A DNA stretch of 64,000 nt from an uncultured Bacteroides sp. (GTDB taxonomy: Bacteria > Bacteroidota > Bacteroidia > Bacteroidales > Bacteroidaceae), in contig NZ_URFY01000003.1 of NCBI RefSeq assembly GCF_900547205.1, forward strand, positions 62,001 through 126,000, given 5' to 3'. Below are positions 1 through 9,800 of the stretch, in pieces. The position numbers were made by a program, and so were the translations under genes. Every line of letters starts with the position of its first letter. Position 1 is the stretch's first letter. The notes beneath the pieces are model-generated. The model searched no databases and was not told where the DNA came from. It was given only the letters and a program-made list of their open reading frames with translations.

Positions 1-136
1 TCAGGTTTGAATCCGGACACTATCAATTTCTAGAATCACATATAAACAAAGCAAACGAAAGCAGTAAGCTCCTTTAAAAAGAGCTTGCTGCTTTTATTAT
101 TTCCATGCGGACTTGACTTAAATGAAAATTCATTTT
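1..136 (+). other. Left-edge tail of an unidentified rightward transcript
   Basis: Two forward frames are open from the left edge. One stops at 31-33 and the other at 75-77. Neither tail is long enough to recognise. A strong hairpin with a U-tract follows (58-97), so a plus-strand transcript probably ends here. The rest of the stretch up to the repeat at 137 shows no gene. Confidence 0.3.
58..97 (+). terminator. Rho-independent terminator of the gene left of the window
   Basis: A 14-bp stem (58-71 with 81-94, one G-T wobble, 9-nt loop) is followed by a T-rich run. It suits a rightward transcript entering from the left edge. Confidence 0.6.
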
Positions 137-242
137 TTAGACAGAAGAACATAAGAACAAAAGATAAAACTTCGGTTTCATTATACTATCATTATTAACT
201 TATTAAGCGCAGCCTTTATGTTCTTTTGTTCTTATGTCTAGA
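137..242. repeat. Hairpin repeat family 1, copy 1
   Basis: About 105 bp whose ends form imperfect 27-bp inverted repeats starting TAGACAGAAGAACA on the left and ending TTGTTCTTATGTCTA on the right. A second copy lies at 6730-6832 in the opposite orientation. The two share the ends and the inner blocks CCGAAGTTTTATC and ATAAAGGCT, while the centre differs. It sits about 90 bp beyond the stop of the last gene of the pectin locus. It could be a MITE-like element, or a bidirectional terminator or mRNA-stability hairpin. I see no flanking target duplication. Confidence 0.75.
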
Positions 243-332
243 TCAATATTTAGTTTATTGTCCCTGCGGTATGCGTACCATACTCCTATATTATGCGCAG
301 CCCACTAATCACTAATCGTTAATCACTAATCC

Positions 333-2288
333 CTATTTTCTTTCCTTCTCCGCCTTGCGCTTATTTACATAATCCTTAAACATCTGTCGCCAGTTGCGAC
401 CATGCTCGTTGAAATACTGTTCGCACTTGGTTTTGTAGATTTCAAAGATGGCAGAGATTTGTTTCATGTTCTTGTAATCAATGGTCTGTTCACGAGCCAG
501 TTTCAATTGCTCCAGAACAAAGGCTGTTTCTTCTTCTGTCATATTAGGAACAATAGCCTGATAACCTTTCAGTGTGAAGGCGACTTTACCGACAGTATAT
601 TTATCAAGAATCTGCTCCACCTGTTCTTCAGTCAGGACGCGGCGTAAATCCTTCATCAGCTTTTCATGTACTTCCTTTGGCATGGCAGAGTCTGCTATCA
701 TTTCCCGGTCAAGTTTGGACAACGGTTTTCCGGTCAAAGGATTGATGCCCGCAGGGATGGTAGTATAAGGATGCTCATTGTGCCAGTCGCGAACTTTACG
801 TAGATGATTATAAATAGTTGTTACGGCAAAGCCTGCTTTTTTTTCATCGTTCAAATTTAGCAAAGCAACCCAGTCGGTAGCTTTCTTCTCCAAAGAAGCA
901 TCAGACTTCAGATGGGCGAAGGCTTTCTTGTCGATAAAAGAAGCTACTTTATTGAATGAGCGTATGGCTGTTTCGGGAAGAAGCTCGCCTTTCGCTCCGA
1001 AACTATACATAGCAGCTTCGGGTTCAATTGTGACTTTGCTTTCATCCAGCATCTTCTTATTCAAATCAAACGTTTCGGCAAAGAAATCGTAGACTGCATT
1101 TCGCTTATTCGGCCCGAAGTCATGCTTTTCTTTGGGAAGATGCACGTTTGTCACTTTATCTTTAGCATCGTAGAATCCATAAATACGTTGCAAATAGGGA
1201 AATTCGAGAGTGGGAACACTGGCCGTCCAGTCACCACCATCGGATACGATAAGTTGCGGACGAGGAGCGAATGTAGCAGCCAGTTCTGCATTACACGTGC
1301 CTCCCGCTGAGAGTTGAATCGGCATTCCACTTTCACACGGACATCCCCCATCGAAATGAGAAGCTAGGCTGACCACAGGAGCGGAAGCAGTAAAACGATT
1401 ATCGAGAACGCTTAGCAAAACCGTCTGAGTGCCACCGCCTGAACCTCCGTTCACGCCGATTCGCTTAGTGTTGATATCTTTTCGTGAAGCCAGCATATAG
1501 TCGAGAATCAACAGCCCGTTCATAGCCTGAATGGTATGTGCCGCACTGCTGCGATGGGCTGCTCCTCCAACTTGCAGGATTGATTCTCCCCAACCGAACA
1601 AGTCATAATCTACACACACGGCACCCATACGTGCCAATGTTCCCATTCGCTGTTGCTGGTCTTCCCGGTAACGACCACCACCGAAATGCCCGTTCGGACA
1701 AATAATCAATGCATGGTTTCCTTTCGATTGAGGAACATAGATAGAACCACAAACGTATAATCCCGGCAATGTTTCGAGTGCAAAGTTCTGCACCGTATAT
1801 CCGTCGAACTTACGTATCTTCGAAAGAATCGGTTTCGATTTAACGCATTGAGCCAGCAGGGGGTCGATGCCTAATCGCTGCCGTACCTCTTTCTTTAGAG
1901 AATCCGCACGAAGTTCAAAAGCCTGTTTGTCGGCATAAAGCGCATTGAGATGAGCAAGCAACTTTTCCCCGTCGGCATCCGTGCGGCGAGGATATTCGTA
2001 AGCTTTGAGTTTATACATATTCCCTTTCTGCTTCACGAATTTATAATCAAAAGGAGAGAGTACATTCGTCAAGGATTCTTCTACCGAATAGGGACGAATA
2101 CGAAAGTCGGCAAAAGGCAAAACTTTGCCTACCGTATCAATATCGTATTTCAAACGGATACCGAAGCGATTTTGGATATCTGTCAGTACCTCGTTCAGAG
2201 GTCGGGCAAATTCCGTTTCGTAAGTTTGCGTTTGCGCTTCTGCCGAAAGAGAAGCGGCAAGAAGCATGGAGAAAATAATTCGTTTCAT
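333..2288 (-). CDS. Secreted alpha/beta-hydrolase (carbohydrate esterase-like) with N-terminal STN domain
   Basis: 651 aa with a signal peptide (about 1-18). Residues about 24-95 look like an STN (secretin/TonB short N-terminal) domain, an unusual fusion for a hydrolase. The rest is an alpha/beta-hydrolase of the acetyl-xylan-esterase type. The nucleophile Ser lies in GVNGGSGGGTQ, a possible acid Asp in SDGGDW and a likely catalytic His in KHDFGPN. It is the last gene of the run GH78-GH28-esterase, 17 bp after the GH28 stop. By position and architecture it matches BT1017 of B. thetaiotaomicron, reported as a pectin methylesterase acting on RG-II backbone (from memory). The esterase fold is clear; the exact ester removed is inferred from context. 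Confidence 0.8.
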   Translation of the reverse strand: MKRIIFSMLLAASLSAEAQTQTYETEFARPLNEVLTDIQNRFGIRLKYDIDTVGKVLPFADFRIRPYSVEESLTNVLSPFDYKFVKQKGNMYKLKAYEYPRRTDADGEKLLAHLNALYADKQAFELRADSLKKEVRQRLGIDPLLAQCVKSKPILSKIRKFDGYTVQNFALETLPGLYVCGSIYVPQSKGNHALIICPNGHFGGGRYREDQQQRMGTLARMGAVCVDYDLFGWGESILQVGGAAHRSSAAHTIQAMNGLLILDYMLASRKDINTKRIGVNGGSGGGTQTVLLSVLDNRFTASAPVVSLASHFDGGCPCESGMPIQLSAGGTCNAELAATFAPRPQLIVSDGGDWTASVPTLEFPYLQRIYGFYDAKDKVTNVHLPKEKHDFGPNKRNAVYDFFAETFDLNKKMLDESKVTIEPEAAMYSFGAKGELLPETAIRSFNKVASFIDKKAFAHLKSDASLEKKATDWVALLNLNDEKKAGFAVTTIYNHLRKVRDWHNEHPYTTIPAGINPLTGKPLSKLDREMIADSAMPKEVHEKLMKDLRRVLTEEQVEQILDKYTVGKVAFTLKGYQAIVPNMTEEETAFVLEQLKLAREQTIDYKNMKQISAIFEIYKTKCEQYFNEHGRNWRQMFKDYVNKRKAEKERK

Positions 2289-2305
2289 TATGCTGAATTT
2301 TATAG

Positions 2306-3640
2306 TTATCTTTTTATTTCTTTACCGTCCACGATGACATTATCCAGCGTGATACGTTCACAGTCCTCAAAGATGCATTTCTGTTTGGCTTCTTGGATGT
2401 GGATGTCGCGCAGTACGATATCCGATATCGGCGCTTCTTCCAAGCCTACTATTTTAATCGGAGTCTTTACATCCGTCACCGTCATTCCACTGATGTGTAC
2501 GTTACGGAATATTGGAGTGCGTTCGCTTTTAGGCTCGGCAGGCATCTTGCTGTATTTCAGATTCAAGACTATGGCTTCCCGCTTAATATTGTTCATTACG
2601 ATGTTGCTGACACGAATATCTTCAACCACTCCTCCCCGTCCACGGGTAGATTTGATACGGATTCCACGGTCGGTTCCATCAAATACACAGTTGGAGATAG
2701 TGACCTTCCGCACACTGCCGCTCATTTCACTGCCAATTACAACGCCACCGTGTCCGGAAAGCATCGTGCAATTTGTAATGGTTATATTCTCGCAAGGCAC
2801 TCCCAGACGACGTGCCTGTGCATCCCTTCCGGATTTAATCGTGATGCAGTCGTCGCCCACAGAGATGTGGCAATCGCTGATGTGCACATTCCGGCACGAT
2901 TCGGGATTGATACCGTCCGTGTTGGGAGAAGGTACATTGTTTATCGTAATTCCTTTGATTGTCACGTCATCGCAAAACTCAGGATTCACCGTCCAGAAAG
3001 GAGAATTGATAATCTTCACCCCTTCTATCTTCACTCGCTTGCAACGAACGGGCTGAATGAACGGAGGACGGAAAAAACGACGTTGCAACGTGTTGACATA
3101 GTCTTTATTCGTTTCGGCATAAATAGCTGTCGTATCATTCTCGGCATCCCACATCGGCTGATATTTATTAATATCGCGCATACCGTTATCTTTCAAATCA
3201 ACCATGACACGGAAAAATTCCATCCACCATTTCTTGCCTTGTCCGTCGAGCGTACCTTCACCTTTGATGGTGATATTCTCGGCATCGACCGCATAGATAA
3301 GAGGTTGGAAACTTTTCATCATCACTCCTTCGTGGCGGACTTCTACGTAAGGTAGATAATCATCGAAGTTATCGGAAAAGAGTAAAGTAGATCCTGCTTC
3401 CAATTCGATGGTGATGTTACTTTTCATGTGGATGCTGCCTGTCAGGTAAGTTCCTGCGGAGAAGTAAAGAGTACCTCCGCCATTACGGTTCAGGCGGTCA
3501 ATCGTGGAGTTGATTAACTTCGTATTGAGGGTCTTTCCATTTGCTTTCGCACCCGCTTTCCGCATATCTACGCGCTCGGCACGAAGGACGGTTGAGGCGC
3601 AGAGACAAAGAAAAGCAAAAAGAGTTATTCGTAAATTCAT
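2306..3640 (-). CDS. GH28 polygalacturonase / galacturonidase
   Basis: Right-handed beta-helix glycosidase that hydrolyses alpha-1,4-galacturonic acid links in the pectin backbone. All four GH28 signature blocks are present. Numbered from the upstream ATG at 3673 they are NTD (251-253), GDD (273-275), HGG (308-310) and RIK (339-341), which include the catalytic Asp residues. I prefer the ATG at 3640 because translation then opens with a normal signal peptide (MNLRITLFAFLCLCAS). The frame also has an ATG at 3673, which would add an odd 11-residue extension. It lies between GH78 and the esterase. The RG-II locus context suggests an exo-acting galacturonidase trimming the backbone. Confidence 0.92.
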   Translation of the reverse strand: MNLRITLFAFLCLCASTVLRAERVDMRKAGAKANGKTLNTKLINSTIDRLNRNGGGTLYFSAGTYLTGSIHMKSNITIELEAGSTLLFSDNFDDYLPYVEVRHEGVMMKSFQPLIYAVDAENITIKGEGTLDGQGKKWWMEFFRVMVDLKDNGMRDINKYQPMWDAENDTTAIYAETNKDYVNTLQRRFFRPPFIQPVRCKRVKIEGVKIINSPFWTVNPEFCDDVTIKGITINNVPSPNTDGINPESCRNVHISDCHISVGDDCITIKSGRDAQARRLGVPCENITITNCTMLSGHGGVVIGSEMSGSVRKVTISNCVFDGTDRGIRIKSTRGRGGVVEDIRVSNIVMNNIKREAIVLNLKYSKMPAEPKSERTPIFRNVHISGMTVTDVKTPIKIVGLEEAPISDIVLRDIHIQEAKQKCIFEDCERITLDNVIVDGKEIKR

Positions 3641-3723
3641 GGTCTTTATTATTAAAGTAAATTTCATTAGCATTCCTCAAAAGAATCATGCTAATAGATT
3701 AATTTTTTCTTCCCAATGTTTGT

Positions 3724-3738
3724 TTGCAATCATTGCAA
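3724..3738. promoter_or_regulatory. Perfect 15-bp palindrome upstream of GH28
   Basis: TTGCAAT-C-ATTGCAA, a perfect dyad in the 178-bp gap between GH78 and GH28. A near -7 box (CATCTTTG on the minus strand, 3748-3755) lies just upstream in the transcription sense. It could be an operator, but nothing in the sequence names a regulator. Confidence 0.3.
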
Positions 3739-3818
3739 TGTTTATTTCAAAGATGCTAAATGGTGTCTTAGAAAGAAGGCATTGCATTTTTGAGCCCGCA
3801 ATATAGGCAAATATTTTA

Positions 3819-6662
3819 TTATTCAACACTAGTAAACTTATATGTTCCGCTTTGTACCTCTTTCGGTTCTTTCTCACCCGGGAGGTAAACGACGGCGGTG
3901 GTATTCACCGGAACGGATATGTTTAATGTAAACGTTCCGTCCTGACGGGTCCAGTCTACGGTAATCGTACCATACAAGGTTTCATACGATGATTTGATAT
4001 ATTTCAAATCTCCTACGGGTTTTGGAGCAATGACAAATTTCTGATAGCCGTGTGCCACATCTTCTTTCTGCCCCGCAGCAGGTGGTAAGGAAGAATACGG
4101 ACGAATGCCAACCAAAGAATTGAAGAACCATTCATCAATCTGCCCCATCATAAAATGATTCCAGGAGGAGCCTTGACGCGGGTCCCATTGTTCGGTGAGG
4201 GTAGTTGTGCCGAATTTCAATTGGAAACCATATCCGGGTGCTTCTTCGTGGTTAAACATCTTGTAAATAAGCTCGTCGGCTCCATTGCGGGAGAGAGTTT
4301 GTATCAAATAGCGATTTCCCACATCTCCGGTTGTCAACCGATTGCCGTGTGCTTCCACATCTTTTATAAGGTTGGATAGCACTTTTGTGTGAAGACCCGG
4401 ATCTTCTTGATATGCTCCTTGATTCTCCTTACTCCGAATCATATGAAGGAATAGCGGGAGTGCATTGCTGCATTGACTTCCCGTGCCATATTGGGCGGTT
4501 TCATTATTAAAAAACCGTTCGTTAAATGCTGCAAGAATATCAGATGCGAGAGAATTATAATAACGCACATCGAAGTCGTTGCCAACCATTTCAGCAGCCT
4601 TTATCAGATATTGCACCGTCATATAATAATGTGCTGTGGCTACTAAGGGAACCGGTGTATTTCGCGAGAAGCCCGCACGGAAATCCCCATAATCGTACCA
4701 ATCGCCCAGACCAAAAGAAAGGATGTTCTTATCCGCACGTGTCTTTAGGTAATCTACATATCGACGCATATTGGGATAATACTTCTTAATCAACGAATCG
4801 TCCCCATAAGTCTCATAATAGATAAATGGGAAAATGACCAAAGAACCGCCCCACTCAGGAGATTCGGCAAAGGCATCCATGCCGGGACCTTCAAAGACTA
4901 CATATTCGGGTGCAGTAGTAGGCATGGCTCCATTGGGATGTTGTGCATCTGCCATATTCTGCATGATTTGCGGAGCATAGGCGGATAAATCATAGTTGTA
5001 GAGCAATCCCGGTCCGTTGAGATGGACTTGCTCCAACCAGCCGAGCTTTTCACGATGCGGGCAATCGGTAAATACCGATTGCATATTGCTGCGAACTGCT
5101 TTTTCTATCAGTCGATGGGCAGCATTGAATATCCGGTTGGAAGATTCGAAAGTCGATACTTTCTTTGCCGAGTTATAGACAAAGCAAGACTGTATATTTT
5201 TGAGAACGGGTAGTTGCTGCGGATTCTTCTGCCCTTTCAGCACAGCGCCTTCCACTTGAATATAACGATAGCCGTAATATGAGAAACGGGGATGCCACGT
5301 TTCATCACCTTCACCTTTCAACGTATATTCATAATAATGTTGGCGTCCTGTCTGACGCTGGTTGCAAGCACCCTCGTCCGTCAGTGCTTCGGCAACTACC
5401 AAGGTTATTTTTTGTCCACGTTTGCCACGTACGGTTATCTCCGGGAAACCGGCCAAATTCTGCCCCATATCCAATACGAAAGCAGAAGGGTCTACTGTTC
5501 TTTTAGTCGATTTAGTGGCAGAAACAATCTGCTCGGGAGTCAGCTTCGTCACTTTCTGAATGCCGTAACGTTCCATGATTTTCACCGGAGGAGCCATTTG
5601 CGGACGAAGCACTCCTTTGGGAGCTTCCTGAACAACGACTGGACGCCAGTCTTTATCATCAAAGCCTGCCTGATTCCATCCTTTCTGTTCGCGACGGGCA
5701 TCATAGTCTTCTCCACCATAAATACAGTTGAAGATAACCGGGCTCAAATCGTATTTCCAATCGCTATCAGAGTGGATAGTCTCTTTCGTTCCGTCATCGT
5801 AATGGATGGCAAGTTCGAATAAAAGTGTGGGAGGGCCGAAACTTATTTGAAGTTTCCGGTAGCGACCTCCCTGCACATTGTAGAATCCATTTCCCAACAA
5901 GACTCCGACAACATTCTCACCTTTCTGCAACTGCTCTGTGACATCATACGTATTGTAATTAACCGTTTTATCATAATCACTCCAGAGTGGAGCAAATTCA
6001 CTGTCGCCTACTTTCTTTCCATTCAGAGAAAACTCATAGAATCCTAATCCGCAGATTGTTGCTGTGGCTTCGGATACTTTCTTTCCCTTTCCTAAATCTC
6101 CTACCTGAAATGTACGACGTAAATAAATACTTTTCTTAGCTAAAGTATCCACTGCTTCCCATGCAGCTTTCACTTCAGGCTTCTTTAGTTCGCCTCCATG
6201 AAACTTTCTTCCTTCGGGCAGACGGGCATCTTTGCGGGTGATGGCGCCAATCGATTTGCCGGAAGACAAGCTTTCGGGAGCCATTCGGAACTTAGCTTCT
6301 TTACTCCATGAAGAAGGTGTATCTGTTTCGTCCCATACACGTACACGCCAGATATAGCTATAAGGGTTGTTTGGGCGAATTTCCGCACCTTCGGTCGAAA
6401 CGAACTGACTTTGCAAAGATTCGACTTTGCCGCTATTCCATACTGCGCGTCCAGTGCAGGCTTCACGAATATCAATTTCATAAGCTGTCTGCTTTGTGCC
6501 GTTTTCGGATGATTTCATTGTCCATCCCAGACGGGGATGACTTTCAACAATCACCATGCCTTCCTGCATTTCGCAGGTAAGGCGGTCAATCGTTATATTC
6601 TTTGCTTGCACAAAACCGGGTAGGCAAAGCAGCATCAAAAGAAAATAATTTTTAAAGTTCAT
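3819..6662 (-). CDS. GH78 alpha-L-rhamnosidase
   Basis: 947 aa, signal peptide about 1-20. It has the usual GH78 layout: N-terminal beta-sandwich modules (about 25-360), a rhamnosidase beta-domain (about 390-480), an (alpha/alpha)6 catalytic domain (about 500-850) and a C-terminal beta-sandwich. The DCPHREKLGW block (533-542) carries the general-acid region. A second acidic block, MDAFAESPEWGG, lies about 60 residues later. It removes terminal alpha-L-rhamnose from side chains. The equivalent B. thetaiotaomicron gene, BT1019, is in the RG-II locus (from memory). A hairpin repeat (6730-6832) separates it from the upstream gene. Confidence 0.93.
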   Translation of the reverse strand: MNFKNYFLLMLLCLPGFVQAKNITIDRLTCEMQEGMVIVESHPRLGWTMKSSENGTKQTAYEIDIREACTGRAVWNSGKVESLQSQFVSTEGAEIRPNNPYSYIWRVRVWDETDTPSSWSKEAKFRMAPESLSSGKSIGAITRKDARLPEGRKFHGGELKKPEVKAAWEAVDTLAKKSIYLRRTFQVGDLGKGKKVSEATATICGLGFYEFSLNGKKVGDSEFAPLWSDYDKTVNYNTYDVTEQLQKGENVVGVLLGNGFYNVQGGRYRKLQISFGPPTLLFELAIHYDDGTKETIHSDSDWKYDLSPVIFNCIYGGEDYDARREQKGWNQAGFDDKDWRPVVVQEAPKGVLRPQMAPPVKIMERYGIQKVTKLTPEQIVSATKSTKRTVDPSAFVLDMGQNLAGFPEITVRGKRGQKITLVVAEALTDEGACNQRQTGRQHYYEYTLKGEGDETWHPRFSYYGYRYIQVEGAVLKGQKNPQQLPVLKNIQSCFVYNSAKKVSTFESSNRIFNAAHRLIEKAVRSNMQSVFTDCPHREKLGWLEQVHLNGPGLLYNYDLSAYAPQIMQNMADAQHPNGAMPTTAPEYVVFEGPGMDAFAESPEWGGSLVIFPFIYYETYGDDSLIKKYYPNMRRYVDYLKTRADKNILSFGLGDWYDYGDFRAGFSRNTPVPLVATAHYYMTVQYLIKAAEMVGNDFDVRYYNSLASDILAAFNERFFNNETAQYGTGSQCSNALPLFLHMIRSKENQGAYQEDPGLHTKVLSNLIKDVEAHGNRLTTGDVGNRYLIQTLSRNGADELIYKMFNHEEAPGYGFQLKFGTTTLTEQWDPRQGSSWNHFMMGQIDEWFFNSLVGIRPYSSLPPAAGQKEDVAHGYQKFVIAPKPVGDLKYIKSSYETLYGTITVDWTRQDGTFTLNISVPVNTTAVVYLPGEKEPKEVQSGTYKFTSVE

Positions 6663-6729
6663 TTTTCAAGTATCTTTTATTTATTTGATAAATGAGAATT
6701 TAGGCACGGATTTGAGATAACTGCTAATT

Positions 6730-6832
6730 TAGACAGAAGAACAAAAGAACATAAAGGCTACGCTTGGAAACTTATAAATAGCAGTTTACTGAACCGAAGT
6801 TTTATCTTTTTGTTCTTATGTTCTTCTGTCTA
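6730..6832. repeat. Hairpin repeat family 1, copy 2 (inverted relative to copy 1)
   Basis: Reverse-complement homologue of 137-242, with the same TAGACAGAAGAAC and GTTCTTCTGTCTA ends. It lies 7 bp past the stop codon of the GH143/GH142 gene and upstream of GH78. The two inverted copies bracket exactly the GH78-GH28-esterase block. Confidence 0.75.
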
Positions 6833-6839
6833 AAAAATA

Positions 6840-9800
6840 TCATTTAAGTGCATCCTCACAAATAAGGCGAGTCAGCGTATCTGACTGTCCCACTTGCTTG
6901 CCATCAACAAAGATACGTAGTCCTTTGCCGCAATGATAACGATTACCGTTTTTATCCCAAAGAATTGTGAGATTGTGTCCGTGATATGAAATGTTATCCA
7001 GACAGAACCAATCCCATCTATCAGCCGGAATCAACGGGTTCACTTCTATCGTATTATCCAGACGTGGGCGAAGTCCAATCAATCCTGTAATCATCAAATC
7101 ATTGAAAGTAGAATGATTGTAATAACGGCTACGTTCCTGATCGCCTTTCAGCCAATAACCAGTCACTTCATCCAGATATTCGCCGATATAGGGGCGTCCG
7201 CGATGATATTGTGATTCCACGTACAATTCCATTTGACGGAAATAAACGCTATCGGATAGGACAGTCTGCGGATAGTTGTTCATGAAATTAGCCATTGCAG
7301 TCAGCGTTTGTGCCGAAGCGAAAGGCCAGATAGCTCCGTCCCATTCACATTTACCGACGCCGTGGCTACGAAATTCGGGATGACGGCGTTCGGCAGTCGT
7401 AAGTCCGTAAGGAGCTGAGAAACCTTTCTCGTCCATAATCTCAGTCCATGCGGTTTCATATATCTTTGCAGTATCCGGCAGATTAAAGTACCAAGGGATA
7501 TATCCGATTGCTTCGCGCACATTGGCAGACGAATCGGTGCGCATCGTTTCAAAGAACTGATGGCGTGTATTCCACAATTCATTCTGCACAAGACTCTTCA
7601 ATGTATCGGCCTTCATGCCGTATTTCATTGCTGTACCTTCTTCGCCCGAAAGGATGCTCATCAATGAAAGTGCTTTTGCATTGCCATACATATAACTGTT
7701 GATTGTGGGGCGTGCATATTTCTTTCTACGGCCGCCACTGATTGATTCTTCCATTCCGTCCTGCACGTCGCCTTGCCAGTACAATCCGTTCTTCAGGCGA
7801 TTGGTGCATTCCCAACGTTCATATTCGGTTTCCAAGTCTTTCTTCATATCCAGCATAAAATCCTTGTTGCCATCTACCATGAAGCGCGCCAGCACTGCAT
7901 CTGCATTCCACGAACTGAACTTATTCATCTTATTCATCGGACCACCTTCATTGCCGCGATACCACGTATGGATAATCTGATCCAGATACTTGGGATTGCG
8001 CAACCAACGGCTTTCATAGATATGATGTCCGATGGCACAAGCTATCAAATTATATTTATCAGAGTAAGAACGTTGTACAAGAAACTCCGTCATGCCATAG
8101 CCAACGGGCGTCTCCTTAATATGCTTACGCAACGACCACCAACGATAATAATACATTTCCTCAAAGTTGCGCTGCGGACATTCAAACAAAGGAATATTCT
8201 CTTCCATCCATTCCGAAGCCTTCGCATTGGGAATTGCCTGAGCGATGTTTTCATCTTCCATGCCATTAAAATAATCAGCATAATGGCTGAAATCACTGTA
8301 TTTGAGGAAAGCGGAAGTTGCATCCTTATCTGTGGAAGAGGTTTTCACATTGGCAATGCTATACTTCACCAAAGGTTCCTTCTCACCGGCTTTCGGCAAA
8401 TCATAAGTCTGGTCGGCAGGAGTATCCACCGTGGGAAAAGTACGCTGTGCTCCTGTGCGGAAAGCAATCCGTTCGATGGTGGCAACAGGTGCGTAAAACA
8501 TTCGCAATCCTACCCTCTTGCCATCTACAAAGACTTGAATATTCCGATCGGTAGTAGAAAGCACTGCTTCCACATGATACGTTTTTCCGGCTTCATATTT
8601 CATCATGTTCGCAAATCTCGAACCACCTTTCATGCGGAACACACCATCAGGTGTGAGTTCGATGCGTGAACAAGCGATACTGTTTTCATCAAGGAAATCT
8701 ATTTGCAAGGTTCCTTTATCGTTCTGCCCGGCTTGCAGGTCGAATGAAACTTTCAACTCTTTGGAAGCCGGAATCTTGCGTTCTACTTTAGCATAGTCGA
8801 AAGGATCTTTATCTTGCAGTTGCAACCATTGACCGTTCAGTGATACGGGAGCCCAAACGGGAGAATAGATATTCCAGTTTGTCAATTCAGAGATGGATAC
8901 GGACTTTGAGAAATCATCGTCGGCGTGTGCGGAAGCTTTTGTTTGCACGGGGACAGGAATATGGGATATCCACATATCTTCTTTGTTCACACTGTAAGTA
9001 ACCCAAAGGTCACCATCGGCAGGCACTCCGTTTCCTTCCTGGATGCCGCGGGGATATTGCGGACCATACGATTTATAATTACCTCCATAGCGCATTGGCG
9101 TTATTTCACCGTGTACAAGATTCAAAGTTGTGTATTCCAGTCCGTCTTTACTCAATGAGATAGCGAGCGGCCAGCGAAATTCAGAAGGGTTGTATACCGT
9201 AGCATAGGTGCCGTCACTCAGGCGTTGTCCCCAGATTTTCGCGTTGCTGTTGACAAAGCCTTTGGCACGGAGCACAGGCTCCGCCCAGTTGTGTCCGCCA
9301 TCTTCGCTGATTGAAGTCAATGCGTGCTTCCAAAGGCTGGCGATGCGTCCGTCGGGCAATGTGTAGCAATTGAAAGCTTTATATCCTTTATTGAGTGGGA
9401 TGATGGGGTCTTCGCGGTCAGCTTCTTCCACCCATTGCATCATGTAAAGCGGATTATCCAATATCTCCTGACAGGCTTTTACAAATTCGCCGTCTTTACA
9501 TTTCTTGAAATAGGGATAGTCGGTATTCTTTTCGTTGAAGCCATGATTGTAGTAGATGAAATAGATGGGGCCGTAAGAGCCGTCCTTCTTAATCTCACGC
9601 ACTACCCTACCGATGCCGTTTCCATCGTTCGGGTCGTCTTTCTTATCCAAAGCAACTCCATAATTTCCCATCGTTATCAGTTTGCCCGATTTGGATACAT
9701 AAAATCCTACACGCTGGTGCATGATAGCAATCAAATCTTTGGCTTGCACACCGGGACGGGATTCTTTGGTGTAGCCGTTGGGGACTTTATAAGGAGGAAA

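Noticed and set aside
1..25. GGTTTGAATCC near the left edge looks like a tRNA T-arm
   Set aside because: The conserved C of the TTC loop is T, the stem has a mismatch, and no acceptor end follows. A short protein tail is as likely.
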